DNA of 34,508 nucleotides. It comes from Nocardioides sp. Soil774 (GTDB lineage Bacteria; Actinomycetota; Actinomycetes; Propionibacteriales; Nocardioidaceae). The DNA is taken from assembly GCF_001428125.1 (NCBI RefSeq), contig NZ_LMSM01000003.1:1-34508 (forward strand), given 5' to 3'. Positions 5,915 through 13,963 of this stretch are shown here, in pieces. The position numbers were made by a program, and so were the translations under genes. The notes under the pieces were generated by a model. That model had not been told where the DNA came from. It saw only the letters and a program-made list of their open reading frames with translations, and made no database searches. Each line of letters begins with the position of its first letter. Positions within the stretch are counted from its first letter, which is position 1.

Positions 5915-7576
5915 GTGCCGACGGTTCAACGCCGCGCCGGCGCGGTGCTGCTGACCGCCACGGCCGTCGGCCTCGTGGTGGCCGCGCTCGTGGCTCCCAC
6001 CCGCCTCGACGAGCTCTCCCCGACCGCCTTCCTGCGCCTGCCGGTCGAGCTGCTCGTGCTGCTCGGGGTGGTCCTCGCGCTCCCCGAGCGCCTGCGCCAC
6101 CTCCGCGCCCTGGTCGTCGGGGGCACGGGCGTGGTGCTCGCTGTCGTCACGGTCTTCAAGCTCCTCGACGTCGCGTTCCTCCAGGCGCTCAACCGCCCGT
6201 TCGACCCGATGATCGACTGGCGCTACGCCGGGTCGATCGTCGAGACCGTCCGCGGCAGCGCGCAGGGGTGGCTGGGGGTGGCCCTGCTGCTCACCGCGGC
6301 GGCGGTGCTGCTCGCCGCGCTGGTGCTGGTCCCCCTGGCCGTACGCCGCACGGCGCGCGCCGCCCTGCGCCACCGTCCCGCGACCCTGCGCCTCCTCGCC
6401 GGGCTCGCCCCACTGTGGCTCGTGCTGTCCCTGCTCGGGGTGCACACCGGCGGCGTCGCGCTGGCGTCGCGGGCAGCGGCCTCCTACGTCTACGGCCAGG
6501 TCGCCCGCATCCCCTCGCAGCTGCGGGACCAGCGGGCCTTCGCCCTGGCCGCCGCGACCGACCCGGAGCACTCCACGCCCGCCGCGGACCTGCTCACCGG
6601 CCTGCGCGGCAAGGACGTCCTGCTCGTCTTCGTCGAGAGCTACGGGCGGGTCGCGCTCGACGACCCCGGGCTCTCCCCCGGCATCGTCCGTGCGCTCGAC
6701 TCCGGCACCCGGGAGCTGCGCAGGCACGGCTACGAGTCGCGCTCTGCCTACCTCACCTCCCCCACCTTCGGCGCGCTCAGCTGGCTGGCGCACGCGACCC
6801 TCCAGTCCGGCCTGTGGGTCGACAGCCAGCAGCGCTACGACCAGCTCGTGACGACCCGTCGCGAGACGCTGTCGAGCCTGTTCGGCCGCGCCGGGTGGCG
6901 CACGGTGGCAGCGGTGCCCGCCAACGACCGCGACTGGCCGCAGGGCGCGTTCTACGGCTTCGACCGGGTCTACGACGCGCGCACCATCGGCTATCGCGGA
7001 CCCCGCTTCGGCTATCCCACGATGCCCGACCAGTTCACCCTCGACGCCGTCCAGCAGCTCGAGCTCGCGCCGCGGCACCGCCGCCCGGTCATGGCTGAGA
7101 TCGACCTCCTCAGCAGCCACGCACCGTGGTCGCGCACGCCGCGCCTCATCGCCCAGGAGGACGTCGGCGACGGCTCGGTCTACGCCGGCATGCCCGCCAC
7201 CCTGCCCTCGGAGTCCGACATCTGGCCCGACCCGCAACACGTGCGAGCGGCCTACGCCGGCTCGATCGCGTACTCACTGCGCTCGGTCGTGTCGTTTCTC
7301 TCGACCTACGACGACGAGGACCTCGTGGTGGTCATGGTGGGCGACCACCAGCCAGCGACGATCGTGTCGGGTGAGGACCCCGGCCACGACGTACCAGTCA
7401 CCGTCGTCGCGCAGGACCCCTCGGTCATGGACGCGATCTCGGGCTGGCGCTGGGACCCCGGGCTGCGGCCCTCGCCGGCGGCCCCAGTCTGGCGGATGGA
7501 CGCGCTGCGCGACGAGCTCCTCGCCGCATTCGGCCCCGAGCGCGAGACTGGGACGGCGCACGCGGAGGTGCGGTGA
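5915..7576 (+). CDS. LtaS-like membrane phosphotransferase (sulfatase / alkaline phosphatase superfamily)
   Basis: The N-terminal third has about five membrane segments (near residues 9-28, 36-55, 60-83, 117-142 and 157-178). An extracytoplasmic sulfatase-type domain follows. Residues matching the lipoteichoic acid synthase site are visible: metal-binding E241 (LLVFVESYG), nucleophile T284 (SPTFGALSW), H402 (SSHAPW), and D477/H478 (MVGDHQPATI). Such enzymes transfer phosphoglycerol from phosphatidylglycerol to a growing polymer or glycolipid. The start GTG at 5915 follows GGAG by six bases; a GTG at 5864 is possible but has no ribosome-binding site. It diverges from the dehydrogenase operon and lies upstream of the sigma gene. 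Acceptor unknown. Confidence 0.8.
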   Translation: MPTVQRRAGAVLLTATAVGLVVAALVAPTRLDELSPTAFLRLPVELLVLLGVVLALPERLRHLRALVVGGTGVVLAVVTVFKLLDVAFLQALNRPFDPMIDWRYAGSIVETVRGSAQGWLGVALLLTAAAVLLAALVLVPLAVRRTARAALRHRPATLRLLAGLAPLWLVLSLLGVHTGGVALASRAAASYVYGQVARIPSQLRDQRAFALAAATDPEHSTPAADLLTGLRGKDVLLVFVESYGRVALDDPGLSPGIVRALDSGTRELRRHGYESRSAYLTSPTFGALSWLAHATLQSGLWVDSQQRYDQLVTTRRETLSSLFGRAGWRTVAAVPANDRDWPQGAFYGFDRVYDARTIGYRGPRFGYPTMPDQFTLDAVQQLELAPRHRRPVMAEIDLLSSHAPWSRTPRLIAQEDVGDGSVYAGMPATLPSESDIWPDPQHVRAAYAGSIAYSLRSVVSFLSTYDDEDLVVVMVGDHQPATIVSGEDPGHDVPVTVVAQDPSVMDAISGWRWDPGLRPSPAAPVWRMDALRDELLAAFGPERETGTAHAEVR

Positions 7577-7619
7577 ACCGTTCCGGCCCGCGCGGCGTCT
7601 CCCCGGGGAGGAGGGGTGC

Positions 7620-8138
7620 ATGTCGAAGGACGAGGTCGCGCTGATGCAGCAGGTGCACGACGAGCACGCCGACGTGCTCTGGCGCTTCTGCCTGAGCCTC
7701 GTCGGCAACGACCGTGCGCGCGCCGAGGACGTCGCCCAGGAGACGCTGCTGCGCGCCTGGCGGCACGGCACCATCCTCACCAGCTCGCCCGCGGCCGTGC
7801 GCTCGTGGCTCTTCACCGTCGCGCGCCACATCGTGATCGACGACTGGCGCAGCCGGCGCGCCCGGCCGGAGACCACCGTGGAGGAGGTGCCCGAGCCGCG
7901 CCGGACAGCGGAGGACGACGAGAGCGACCAGCTCCTGCTGTCCTGGATGGTGGCCGAGGCGCTGACCCACCTGTCCGAGGACCACCGGGTCGTGCTGCTG
8001 GAGTGCTACTACCGCGGCCGTCCCGTCGCCGACGTCGCACGTCGCCTCGGCATCCCTCCCGGCACCGTCAAGTCCCGCACCCACTACGCGCTGCGGGCCC
8101 TCAAGCTCGCGCTCGAGGAGATGGGGGTCAGCGCATGA
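7620..8138 (+). CDS. ECF-type RNA polymerase sigma factor (SigL-like)
   Basis: The 172-residue sigma-70 family protein has region 2 at about 12-78 (HADVLWRFCLSLVGN, AEDVAQETLLRAW, SWLFTVARHIVIDDWRS) and region 4 at about 112-165 (LTHLSEDHRVVLLECYYRG, VADVARRLGIPPGTVKSR). The spacing and 'DDWRSRRARPE' linker resemble actinobacterial SigL-type ECF factors. The ATG follows GGGGAGGAGGGG. Its stop overlaps the next start (ATGA), so it is made together with its anti-sigma factor. It may control envelope genes nearby, but no target promoter motif can be identified from one window. Confidence 0.9.
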   Translation: MSKDEVALMQQVHDEHADVLWRFCLSLVGNDRARAEDVAQETLLRAWRHGTILTSSPAAVRSWLFTVARHIVIDDWRSRRARPETTVEEVPEPRRTAEDDESDQLLLSWMVAEALTHLSEDHRVVLLECYYRGRPVADVARRLGIPPGTVKSRTHYALRALKLALEEMGVSA

Positions 8139-8857
8139 GCACCCCCCATGCCGGCGCTGCGGGCTGCGCCTTCGCCCACGACGACGCCGCCTACGTCCTC
8201 GGCGCGCTCGGGCCGGCCGAGCGCCTCGACTTCGAACGCCACCTCGCCACCTGCGACCGCTGCGCGCGCTCGGTGCGGGCGCTGGCCGGCATGCCCGGCC
8301 TGCTCGACCGGGTCGACGCGAGCGTGCTCGAGAAACCGCCGGCCGACCCGCCGCTGCCCTCCACGCTCATGCCCGCGCTCAACCGCGCGGTCGAGGCGCG
8401 CCGGCGCCGGCGCACGGCGGTCCTCACCGGGCTCGCCGCCGCCGCAGCGACGGTCGCCGTCCTCAGCGTCCCGCTGGCGCTGCGCGGCGACGACACGCCC
8501 GTCTCCGGGCCGGGCACGAGCGCCCCGTCCTCCCACATGGAGACGCGGGCGATGGCGCCGCTCGGGGACGTGCCGATCGAGGCCACCCTCGGTCTCGAGC
8601 AGGTCACCTGGGGCACCCGGATGCTGCTCACGTGCTCCTACGACGCCGGCTACGCAGGTCTCGACCTGCCCGACGCGATGGACTACCTGCTCTTCGTCAC
8701 CACCGCCGAGGGCCGCACCGAACAGGTGGGCAGCTGGCGATCGGTGGACGGCACCACGATGCGGGTGCCGGCCGCGACGTCGGTCGGCCGCGACGACATC
8801 GCGACCGTCGAGGTGCGCACCCCCGACGGCCGCGTCGTCCTACGACTGGACGCGTGA
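8135..8857 (+). CDS. Zinc-binding transmembrane anti-sigma factor (RslA-like)
   Basis: The 240-residue protein starts with a zinc anti-sigma domain: H36, C40 and C43 form HxxxCxxC in FERHLATCDRCARSV, after the typical DDAAYVLGALGPAERLDF. A single membrane helix lies at about 93-115 (TAVLTGLAAAAATVAVLSVP), followed by an extracytoplasmic domain of about 120 residues. It should hold the upstream sigma factor at the membrane until a redox or envelope signal releases it. It is translationally coupled to the sigma gene by ATGA. Its last 18 bases overlap the convergent small membrane protein gene. Confidence 0.88.
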   Translation: MSTPHAGAAGCAFAHDDAAYVLGALGPAERLDFERHLATCDRCARSVRALAGMPGLLDRVDASVLEKPPADPPLPSTLMPALNRAVEARRRRRTAVLTGLAAAAATVAVLSVPLALRGDDTPVSGPGTSAPSSHMETRAMAPLGDVPIEATLGLEQVTWGTRMLLTCSYDAGYAGLDLPDAMDYLLFVTTAEGRTEQVGSWRSVDGTTMRVPAATSVGRDDIATVEVRTPDGRVVLRLDA

Positions 8858-9205
8858 GCGCAGCGGGTTGTCCACGGCCAGGAGCCGCGCCCCCGCGATG
8901 ATCGCGACGACCTCGGCCGTGGCTGCCACCCACACGGCCCAGCCGCTCCAGCGGGCCGTCGTGCCGAAGAGCCCCACCGTGGTGGCCAGCACGAAGGCGA
9001 GCAACGTCGACAGACCGAAGCCCAGCGCCAGGAAGGGCGGCACCCAGTGCCGCCAGGCCAGCAGCAGGACGGCGATCACAGCGCCGCCGATGGCGTTCAG
9101 CATGAAGGAGGGCCCGAGGAAGGCGTCGTCCCGGGCGAAGTCGAGCCAGAGGTAGAGGTGCACCGCCGCCGAGACGAGCACTGCGACTGCTGCCAGCACG
9201 CGCAT
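8840..9205 (-). CDS. Small four-helix membrane protein
   Basis: The 121-residue protein has four hydrophobic segments (about 3-20, 34-52, 58-82 and 90-110), with charged residues only between them (DFARDD, RHW, RWSGW). I do not recognise a named family; it looks like the small hypothetical membrane proteins often found beside sigma/anti-sigma genes. The ATG at 9205 is preceded by GTGAGG; a GTG at 9214 would add three residues. It runs convergently into the anti-sigma gene with an 18-base overlap and lies 19 bases downstream of the CDP-alcohol phosphotransferase gene, so the two are probably cotranscribed. Confidence 0.65.
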   Translation of the reverse strand: MRVLAAVAVLVSAAVHLYLWLDFARDDAFLGPSFMLNAIGGAVIAVLLLAWRHWVPPFLALGFGLSTLLAFVLATTVGLFGTTARWSGWAVWVAATAEVVAIIAGARLLAVDNPLRSRVQS

Positions 9206-9224
9206 GTTCCTCACCTGTCCGTCC

Positions 9225-9998
9225 TCATGGTCGGTCCGAGGGTGGTCCGTCGGGAGTGATCCGTCCGGGGGTCCTGTCGAGGAGAACGGTCTGCGGCTCC
9301 GTGGGGTTCACCCGTCGGCGCCACAGCCACACCACGTCCCAGCCGAAGGACTCCGCCAGCAGCACGACCGCCACCACCAGCACGGCGTACGTCGTCGCTG
9401 CCGGCGCGTGGCCCCAGGCGGCGAGCACCAGGGAGATGCCGACGTAGGCCGCCACGACCTTGCGCCAGTAGCGTGCCGGCAGGTCGCGCTGCATCCACGG
9501 GACCAGCCACGTCGCGACGGCGTAGACGTAGCGGACGAGCCCCGTCGACAGCACCCACGCCCCTGCCGAGCCGGCCACGTCGACGCTCAGCACGAGGATC
9601 AGGAACGCGTCGGCCTCCCCGTCCAGCCGGGCACCGAACGGCGACGCGGTGCCCGTCAGCCGGGCCACGCGGCCGTCCACGAAGTCCAGCGCGAGCGCCG
9701 CGGCGGCGAGCGGCACCAGGACGTGCCTGACGTCGGCACCGGACGTCGACGACTCGGCGACGAGCGCCGCCACCCCGCAGGCGAGCGCCCCGCGCGTCAG
9801 CGTCACGAGGTCTGCGGGGCCCAGTGCACGCACCCCGTCGCTCGCCGCTCGACGTGCGGCAGCGAGCGCGAGGACGGCCGCACACGTCGATCCCGTCGCC
9901 CAGGCGACGGACCCGAGCCCGGCGCGGGCGTCCAGCAGCGCGCACATCACGAGGACGCCGACCACGCCGGACAGCAACCCGCGGCGCACACCGATCAC
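9225..9998 (-). CDS. CDP-alcohol phosphatidyltransferase family membrane enzyme
   Basis: The full family signature is present: D105-xx-D108-G109-xx-A112-R113-x8-G122-xxx-D126-xxx-D130 (FVDGRVARLTGTASPFGARL). These enzymes move a phospho-alcohol from a CDP-alcohol to a hydroxyl acceptor and make phospholipids such as phosphatidylglycerol phosphate or phosphatidylinositol phosphate. About six membrane helices are visible and the length is 257 residues. The GTG at 9998 follows GAGGAGG by four bases. The acceptor cannot be read from sequence. Its place beside an LtaS-like enzyme and a glycosyltransferase/flippase operon suggests a role in a lipid or polyol-phosphate pathway. Confidence 0.85.
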   Translation of the reverse strand: MIGVRRGLLSGVVGVLVMCALLDARAGLGSVAWATGSTCAAVLALAAARRAASDGVRALGPADLVTLTRGALACGVAALVAESSTSGADVRHVLVPLAAAALALDFVDGRVARLTGTASPFGARLDGEADAFLILVLSVDVAGSAGAWVLSTGLVRYVYAVATWLVPWMQRDLPARYWRKVVAAYVGISLVLAAWGHAPAATTYAVLVVAVVLLAESFGWDVVWLWRRRVNPTEPQTVLLDRTPGRITPDGPPSDRP

Positions 9999-10051
9999 CG
10001 GACCTCCTCAGGGCCTCCCGTACAGGAGGACGCGGCCCCCGCCCGGAGGGT

Positions 10052-11503
10052 TCACGCCAGGCGGAACTCCACCTTCCGGGTCCCCGGGTCGGCACGCACC
10101 AGCTCGACCGACACCTGCTCACCCAGCGGCAGGTCGGCGGAGCCGGAGACCGACGCCTCGATGGCGGGGTCCTGGATGGTGATGTCGCCCTTCGACGCGT
10201 CCTTGTCCTCGACCTCGACCACGACGGCGCTGAATCTCTCCCCCACCCGGTCGTGCAGGAGCTCGGCCTCGCAGAGGTCGACGATCGCGTTCTCGTACTG
10301 GTTGGCGCGGCGGCCCGACTCGCGCATGGTGTCGGGCAGGTCGGCCATCGCCGCGACCACCCAGTCGGGGACCTCGGTGCCGGCGCAGAGCGCGACGCAC
10401 ACCTCGCCGGCGTAGCGGTCGACGAGGCGGCGCAGCGGAGCCGTGACGTGGGCGTACTCCGAGGCGAGGGCCGAGTGCTGCGCCTGGTCGGGCAGCTCGC
10501 CGTTGAAGGTGACGTAGCCGGCGCCGCGCAGCAGCCGCGTGCAGGCCACGATCATCGCCGCATGGGTCGGCCTCGACGGGTCGAGGGTGCGCACGAAGTC
10601 GGGGTAGAGCTGCTCGGCCGGCCACGCGATGCCCAGCGCGCGGGCCGTGCGGTGCAGGCGCTGCACGTCGCGCGGGTCGGCCGGCGGCAGCGTGCGCAGG
10701 ATGCCGACGCGGGCGTAGACCATGAGCGAGGCGGCGGCCATGCCGGTGAGGAGCGAGATCTGCGCGTTCCAGTTCTCGACCGGCGTGAGCCGGCGGAACT
10801 CCAGCTCCCAGTGACCGGTGGCGCTCTCCACGAGCTCCTGCTCGGGCAGTGGCAGGGAGACTCCCCCACGCGCTGCCTCGCGGGCCAGTCGCAGCTCGCC
10901 GACCTCGCGCAGCAGGTGGACCATCTCGCTCGCACGACCGGCGTCGAGGTCGGCCTGGACGCCCTCGTAGGACAGCTTGGCGCGAGACCGCACCAGCGCG
11001 CGCTCGACCTGGACGTCGGTGCCCTCGCCGGACGCGTCGACCTTGATGGTCCACAGCAGCGCCGGGCGCACCTGGTCGGGCAGCAGGGAGGCCGCGCCCT
11101 CGCTGAGGACCGGCGGGTGGAGCGGGATCTTGGAGTCGGCGCCGTAGAGCGTCTCGCCGCGCCGCTGGGACTCGACGTCGACCGCGTCGCCGGGCGAGAC
11201 GAACGCCGCCACGTCGGCGATCGCGTAGTGGACGACGTAGCCGTCGGCGTCGCGCGAGATGTGCATCGCCTGGTCGAGGTCGCGCGCCGACTCGGGGTCG
11301 ATGGTGACCAGCTCGATGTCGGTGCGGTCGAGCTCGGGCAACCGGGGGTCGGCCGCCGCCCGCGCCGCCGCCTCCTCCACCGAGGGCGGGAACGACGCAG
11401 CCACCTTCATCTCCTGCTGGATGCGCGTGATGCCCTCCCGCATCTCCTGCGCGGTGACGCTGTCGCCGCTCGGACGGACCTTCAGCACACGATTGCTCGG
11501 CAT
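10052..11503 (-). CDS. RNB-domain exoribonuclease (RNase II/R type)
   Basis: This is a 3'-5' exoribonuclease that degrades RNA processively to nucleotides. The RNB domain covers roughly residues 55-385, with the catalytic acidic run TIDPESARDLDQAMH (D69, D75, D77) and the later HSALASEYAHVTAPLRRLVDRY block. The fourth aspartate of RNase II/R ('DMDDA' type) is a glutamine here (DLDQA), a pattern I associate with this short actinobacterial subgroup. It lacks the N-terminal cold-shock domains of RNase R, and a short beta-rich C-terminus follows. The ATG at 11503 lies six bases after TAGGGT, a leaderless start, and diverges from yaaA. Confidence 0.88.
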   Translation of the reverse strand: MPSNRVLKVRPSGDSVTAQEMREGITRIQQEMKVAASFPPSVEEAAARAAADPRLPELDRTDIELVTIDPESARDLDQAMHISRDADGYVVHYAIADVAAFVSPGDAVDVESQRRGETLYGADSKIPLHPPVLSEGAASLLPDQVRPALLWTIKVDASGEGTDVQVERALVRSRAKLSYEGVQADLDAGRASEMVHLLREVGELRLAREAARGGVSLPLPEQELVESATGHWELEFRRLTPVENWNAQISLLTGMAAASLMVYARVGILRTLPPADPRDVQRLHRTARALGIAWPAEQLYPDFVRTLDPSRPTHAAMIVACTRLLRGAGYVTFNGELPDQAQHSALASEYAHVTAPLRRLVDRYAGEVCVALCAGTEVPDWVVAAMADLPDTMRESGRRANQYENAIVDLCEAELLHDRVGERFSAVVVEVEDKDASKGDITIQDPAIEASVSGSADLPLGEQVSVELVRADPGTRKVEFRLA

Positions 11504-11515
11504 GGCTCGACCCTA
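11504..11515 (-). promoter_or_regulatory. Leaderless -10 box of the RNB ribonuclease gene
   Basis: On the minus strand TAGGGT (11515-11510) is followed by six bases and then ATG. No ribosome-binding site is present. Confidence 0.55.
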
Positions 11516-11541
11516 GCCACATCACGCATCGCGCGGCTGCC

Positions 11542-11554
11542 TACGCTTGCGCGC
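11542..11554 (+). promoter_or_regulatory. Leaderless -10 box of yaaA
   Basis: TACGCT (11542-11547) is followed by seven bases and the GTG at 11555. It lies back-to-back with the RNB promoter within a 51-base intergenic region. Confidence 0.5.
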
Positions 11555-12346
11555 GTGCTGATCCTGCTTCCGCCCAGCGAGGGCAAGACCGCTCCCCGGC
11601 GCGGCAAGCCGCTCGAGCCGGCGTCCCTGTCGTCCCCGGTGCTCACCGACACGCGTACGAAGCTTCTCGCCGCGCTGACCACCCTGTGCCGCGACGACCC
11701 CGACGAGGCCGCACGGGTGCTGGGCCTGGGCACCACGCAGCTCGACCTGGTGCAGCGCAACGCCGACCTCGCGACCGCGCCCACCGCCCGCGCGGACGCC
11801 GTCTACACCGGCGTGCTCTACGACTCGCTCGACGTCGCCACGCTCTCGTCCGCCGCCCGCCGCCGCGCGACGACGCGCCTCGCGGTGACCAGCTCGCTCT
11901 TCGGGATGGTCCGCCCCGGCGACCGCATCCCGGCCTACCGCCTCTCCGGCGACGCCACCCTCCCAGGCGTGGGACCGGTCGCCCGCGCGTGGCGCGAGGT
12001 CCTCGGCGAGGCGATCACCGACGGCATGCGCGGCGGCCTGCTGGTCGACCTCCGCTCCAGCACGTACGCCGCCTTCTGGCGGCCCACCAAGGACGTCAGC
12101 CGTCGGGTCGCGACGGTCCGCGTGCTCCACGAGTCGGGCGGTCGCCGCACTGTCGTGAGCCACTTCAACAAGGCGACCAAGGGCCGCATCGTGCGCGCCC
12201 TGCTCGAGGACGGCGCCGATCCGCGCACGCCGGCAGCGCTGGCCGAGGCCCTCACCCGCCTCGGCTGGACGGTGGAGGTCGGCGACCCGACACCCAGGGG
12301 CACCCAGCTCGACGTGGTCGTCACCGACGTCCACGCGGGCGGCTAG
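11555..12346 (+). CDS. yaaA: YaaA family peroxide stress protein (DUF328)
   Basis: The protein starts MLILLPPSEGKTAPRRGKPL, the hallmark of YaaA. Other family blocks are YTGVLYDSLDVATL, SSLFGMVRPGDRIPAYRLSG, GLLVDLRSSTYAAFW and VSHFNKATKGRIVRALLE. In E. coli YaaA lowers free iron and protects DNA and protein during hydrogen peroxide stress, and a DNA-binding function has been described. The length of 263 residues is normal. The start is the GTG at 11555 with a -10-like box seven bases away; the frame stays open much further upstream, but only antisense to the ribonuclease gene. The C-terminal stop lies inside a hairpin. Confidence 0.88.
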   Translation: MLILLPPSEGKTAPRRGKPLEPASLSSPVLTDTRTKLLAALTTLCRDDPDEAARVLGLGTTQLDLVQRNADLATAPTARADAVYTGVLYDSLDVATLSSAARRRATTRLAVTSSLFGMVRPGDRIPAYRLSGDATLPGVGPVARAWREVLGEAITDGMRGGLLVDLRSSTYAAFWRPTKDVSRRVATVRVLHESGGRRTVVSHFNKATKGRIVRALLEDGADPRTPAALAEALTRLGWTVEVGDPTPRGTQLDVVVTDVHAGG

Positions 12347-12355
12347 CGAGCCGCC
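12338..12355 (+). terminator. Hairpin over the yaaA stop codon
   Basis: GGCGGCT-AGCG-AGCCGCC forms a perfect 7-bp stem with a 4-base loop and includes the TAG stop. No U-tract follows, which is common for actinobacterial terminators. Confidence 0.4.
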
Positions 12356-12482
12356 GCACCCCTACGCGGTCGCCGTGGTGCGGATGCTGCGTCACAGGCA
12401 CCGCACAGTCGGCATCCGCAGCGACGAGAACATCCGCTCATAGCCGAGATGCGAATGTCTCGCGCAACCGGGAGCGCGGAGC

Positions 12483-12494
12483 CATACTCGATGG
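12483..12494 (+). promoter_or_regulatory. Leaderless -10 box of the 117-residue membrane protein gene
   Basis: CATACT (12483-12488) is followed by six bases and the ATG at 12495. The 148-base space before it also has the inverted repeat TGCGGATGC (12379-12387) / GCATCCGCA (12412-12420) of unknown role. Confidence 0.45.
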
Positions 12495-12848
12495 ATGGTC
12501 TGGGCCAAGGTCGCGCTGGCGGGTGGACTGCTCCTGCTTGCCGCCGCCTTCGCCGTCGGCACGGAGAACCAGTTGTCCACGTCGGTCATGGGCCAGACCC
12601 AGCACTGCGGCACCGCGATCCCCGCGTCCTGGCTGATGTCCGGGAGCGACGACAAGGCGCAGGCGGGCTCGGTGGCCACAGACGATGAGAAGCGTGCTGA
12701 GACAGCCTGCGGGCCCGTCGTTCATGAGTCCCGAGTGCTGGTGTTCACGATCATGGGCGTGGGCGGCCTGCTTGCCCTCGTCGGGTGGACTGCCATCTCG
12801 ACGCGAAGGGAAGCCGTGTCGCGCACGGTCACGCACGCCCGCGCGTAG
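12495..12848 (+). CDS. Small two-helix membrane protein of unknown function
   Basis: The 117-residue protein has membrane segments at about 4-22 and 80-100. Between them lies an extracytoplasmic loop of about 57 residues with two cysteines (C38, C72) that could form a disulfide. I do not recognise a family. The start ATG has a leaderless-type -10 box six bases away and no ribosome-binding site. It ends 10 bases before the convergent FUSC gene. Confidence 0.6.
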   Translation: MVWAKVALAGGLLLLAAAFAVGTENQLSTSVMGQTQHCGTAIPASWLMSGSDDKAQAGSVATDDEKRAETACGPVVHESRVLVFTIMGVGGLLALVGWTAISTRREAVSRTVTHARA

Positions 12849-12858
12849 AACGGCGCGC

Positions 12859-13950
12859 TCAGCGCAGCGGGATCACGTCCGTGGCCTCGAGGGGGTCCAT
12901 CCCGCACAGCGCGAGGAGGTCGGCGATGATCGAGCGCACCTGCGCCAGGATCACCTCGGCGGACAGGTCGGCGCTGTGCTCGACGGTCGCCGTGGCATGC
13001 CCCAGCGAGATGAGGTCGTCGATGACGGCGGTCGCCATCCGGTCCGCGACCAGCTCCCCCGCGACCCGGTCGGCGAGGTCGGCCAGGTCGCGCATCAGGG
13101 CGGCGTACGACGTCGGCACCGGCTCGCGACGGTGGCACGCCACCGCGACCCGGCGCACCACGACGCGGGTGTTGCGCAGCGCCACGTCGAGCGGCTCGAC
13201 GAGCTCGGCGAGCTGGCGCTGGTGCTCGCCGTGGCCTCGGCGGAAGGGCGAGGAGCTCACCACCGACAGCCCCTCCTCCGACGCCGCGCGCAGCTCGGCG
13301 ATGAGGGCGTCGGTGGAGCGCGCGTCGCGCAGCACCGCCAGGGCCCGCTCGGCGTCGCCGTCGCCCAGCCGATCGGCCGACGAGCGCAGCAGCTCGGCGA
13401 TCTTGCGCACCACCACTGCGGCCTGGTCGCGCGGCTTGCGCAGCGGCGCGCGCGGCACGACGGTGGCCGCCACCAGGGCCACCGACCCGCCGATGATCGC
13501 GTCGGTCCAGCGGAGGAAGGCGGCCCCCGGTGCGGGCGCCAGCGCGGCCACCACGATGCCCTGCACGGCGGCCTGGATGATCAGCAGCTGCCCGGCGTCG
13601 AGGAGCAGCGCGATGGACATCCCGGCCGCGACGATCAGCGCGATCTGCAGGCCGCCCGAGCCGATCAGGTGCGTGGTCGCGTCACCGAGGAAGACCCCGA
13701 GCGCGACGCCCACGGTCACCTCGGCGACGCGTCGCTGGCGCTGCCCGTAGGACATCCCGAGCGACACCACGGCCGCGATCGGGGCGAAGAACGGCAGCCG
13801 GTGCTCGAAGACGTCGGCAGCCAGCCACCACGCGACGCCCGCAGCGATCGCGCACTGACCGATGACCCAGCCCTTGGCGCGCAGCCGGGCCACGCGGGCG
13901 CGCAGCGACGTACGCCCGCGGGCGGCCATCAGCTCCGCGTCGAGGCGCAT
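12859..13950 (-). CDS. FUSC / aromatic acid exporter-type membrane protein
   Basis: The 363-residue protein has an N-terminal membrane bundle at about 28-165 (GWVIGQCAIAAGVAWWLAAD, FFAPIAAVVSLGMSYGQRQR, VGVALGVFLGD, LIIQAAVQGIVVAAL). A cytoplasmic, helical, acidic C-terminal half of about 190 residues follows. This fits the FUSC-like family, which includes the ArAE aromatic acid efflux proteins, although substrates are seldom known. It begins 13 bases after the zinc-ribbon gene on the same strand and is probably cotranscribed with nif3 and the zinc-ribbon gene. Confidence 0.8.
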   Translation of the reverse strand: MRLDAELMAARGRTSLRARVARLRAKGWVIGQCAIAAGVAWWLAADVFEHRLPFFAPIAAVVSLGMSYGQRQRRVAEVTVGVALGVFLGDATTHLIGSGGLQIALIVAAGMSIALLLDAGQLLIIQAAVQGIVVAALAPAPGAAFLRWTDAIIGGSVALVAATVVPRAPLRKPRDQAAVVVRKIAELLRSSADRLGDGDAERALAVLRDARSTDALIAELRAASEEGLSVVSSSPFRRGHGEHQRQLAELVEPLDVALRNTRVVVRRVAVACHRREPVPTSYAALMRDLADLADRVAGELVADRMATAVIDDLISLGHATATVEHSADLSAEVILAQVRSIIADLLALCGMDPLEATDVIPLR

Positions 13951-13963
13951 GGCCGTGCGGGCC

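Noticed and set aside
10001..10051. Hairpin after the RNB gene (CCTCC / GGAGG) as a terminator
   Set aside because: The stem is only five base pairs and includes the ribosome-binding site of the next gene; the pairing is probably incidental.
9824..11554. Long upstream extension of the yaaA frame
   Set aside because: It is antisense to the RNB ribonuclease and unlike any YaaA protein; the YaaA start signature begins at GTG 11555.
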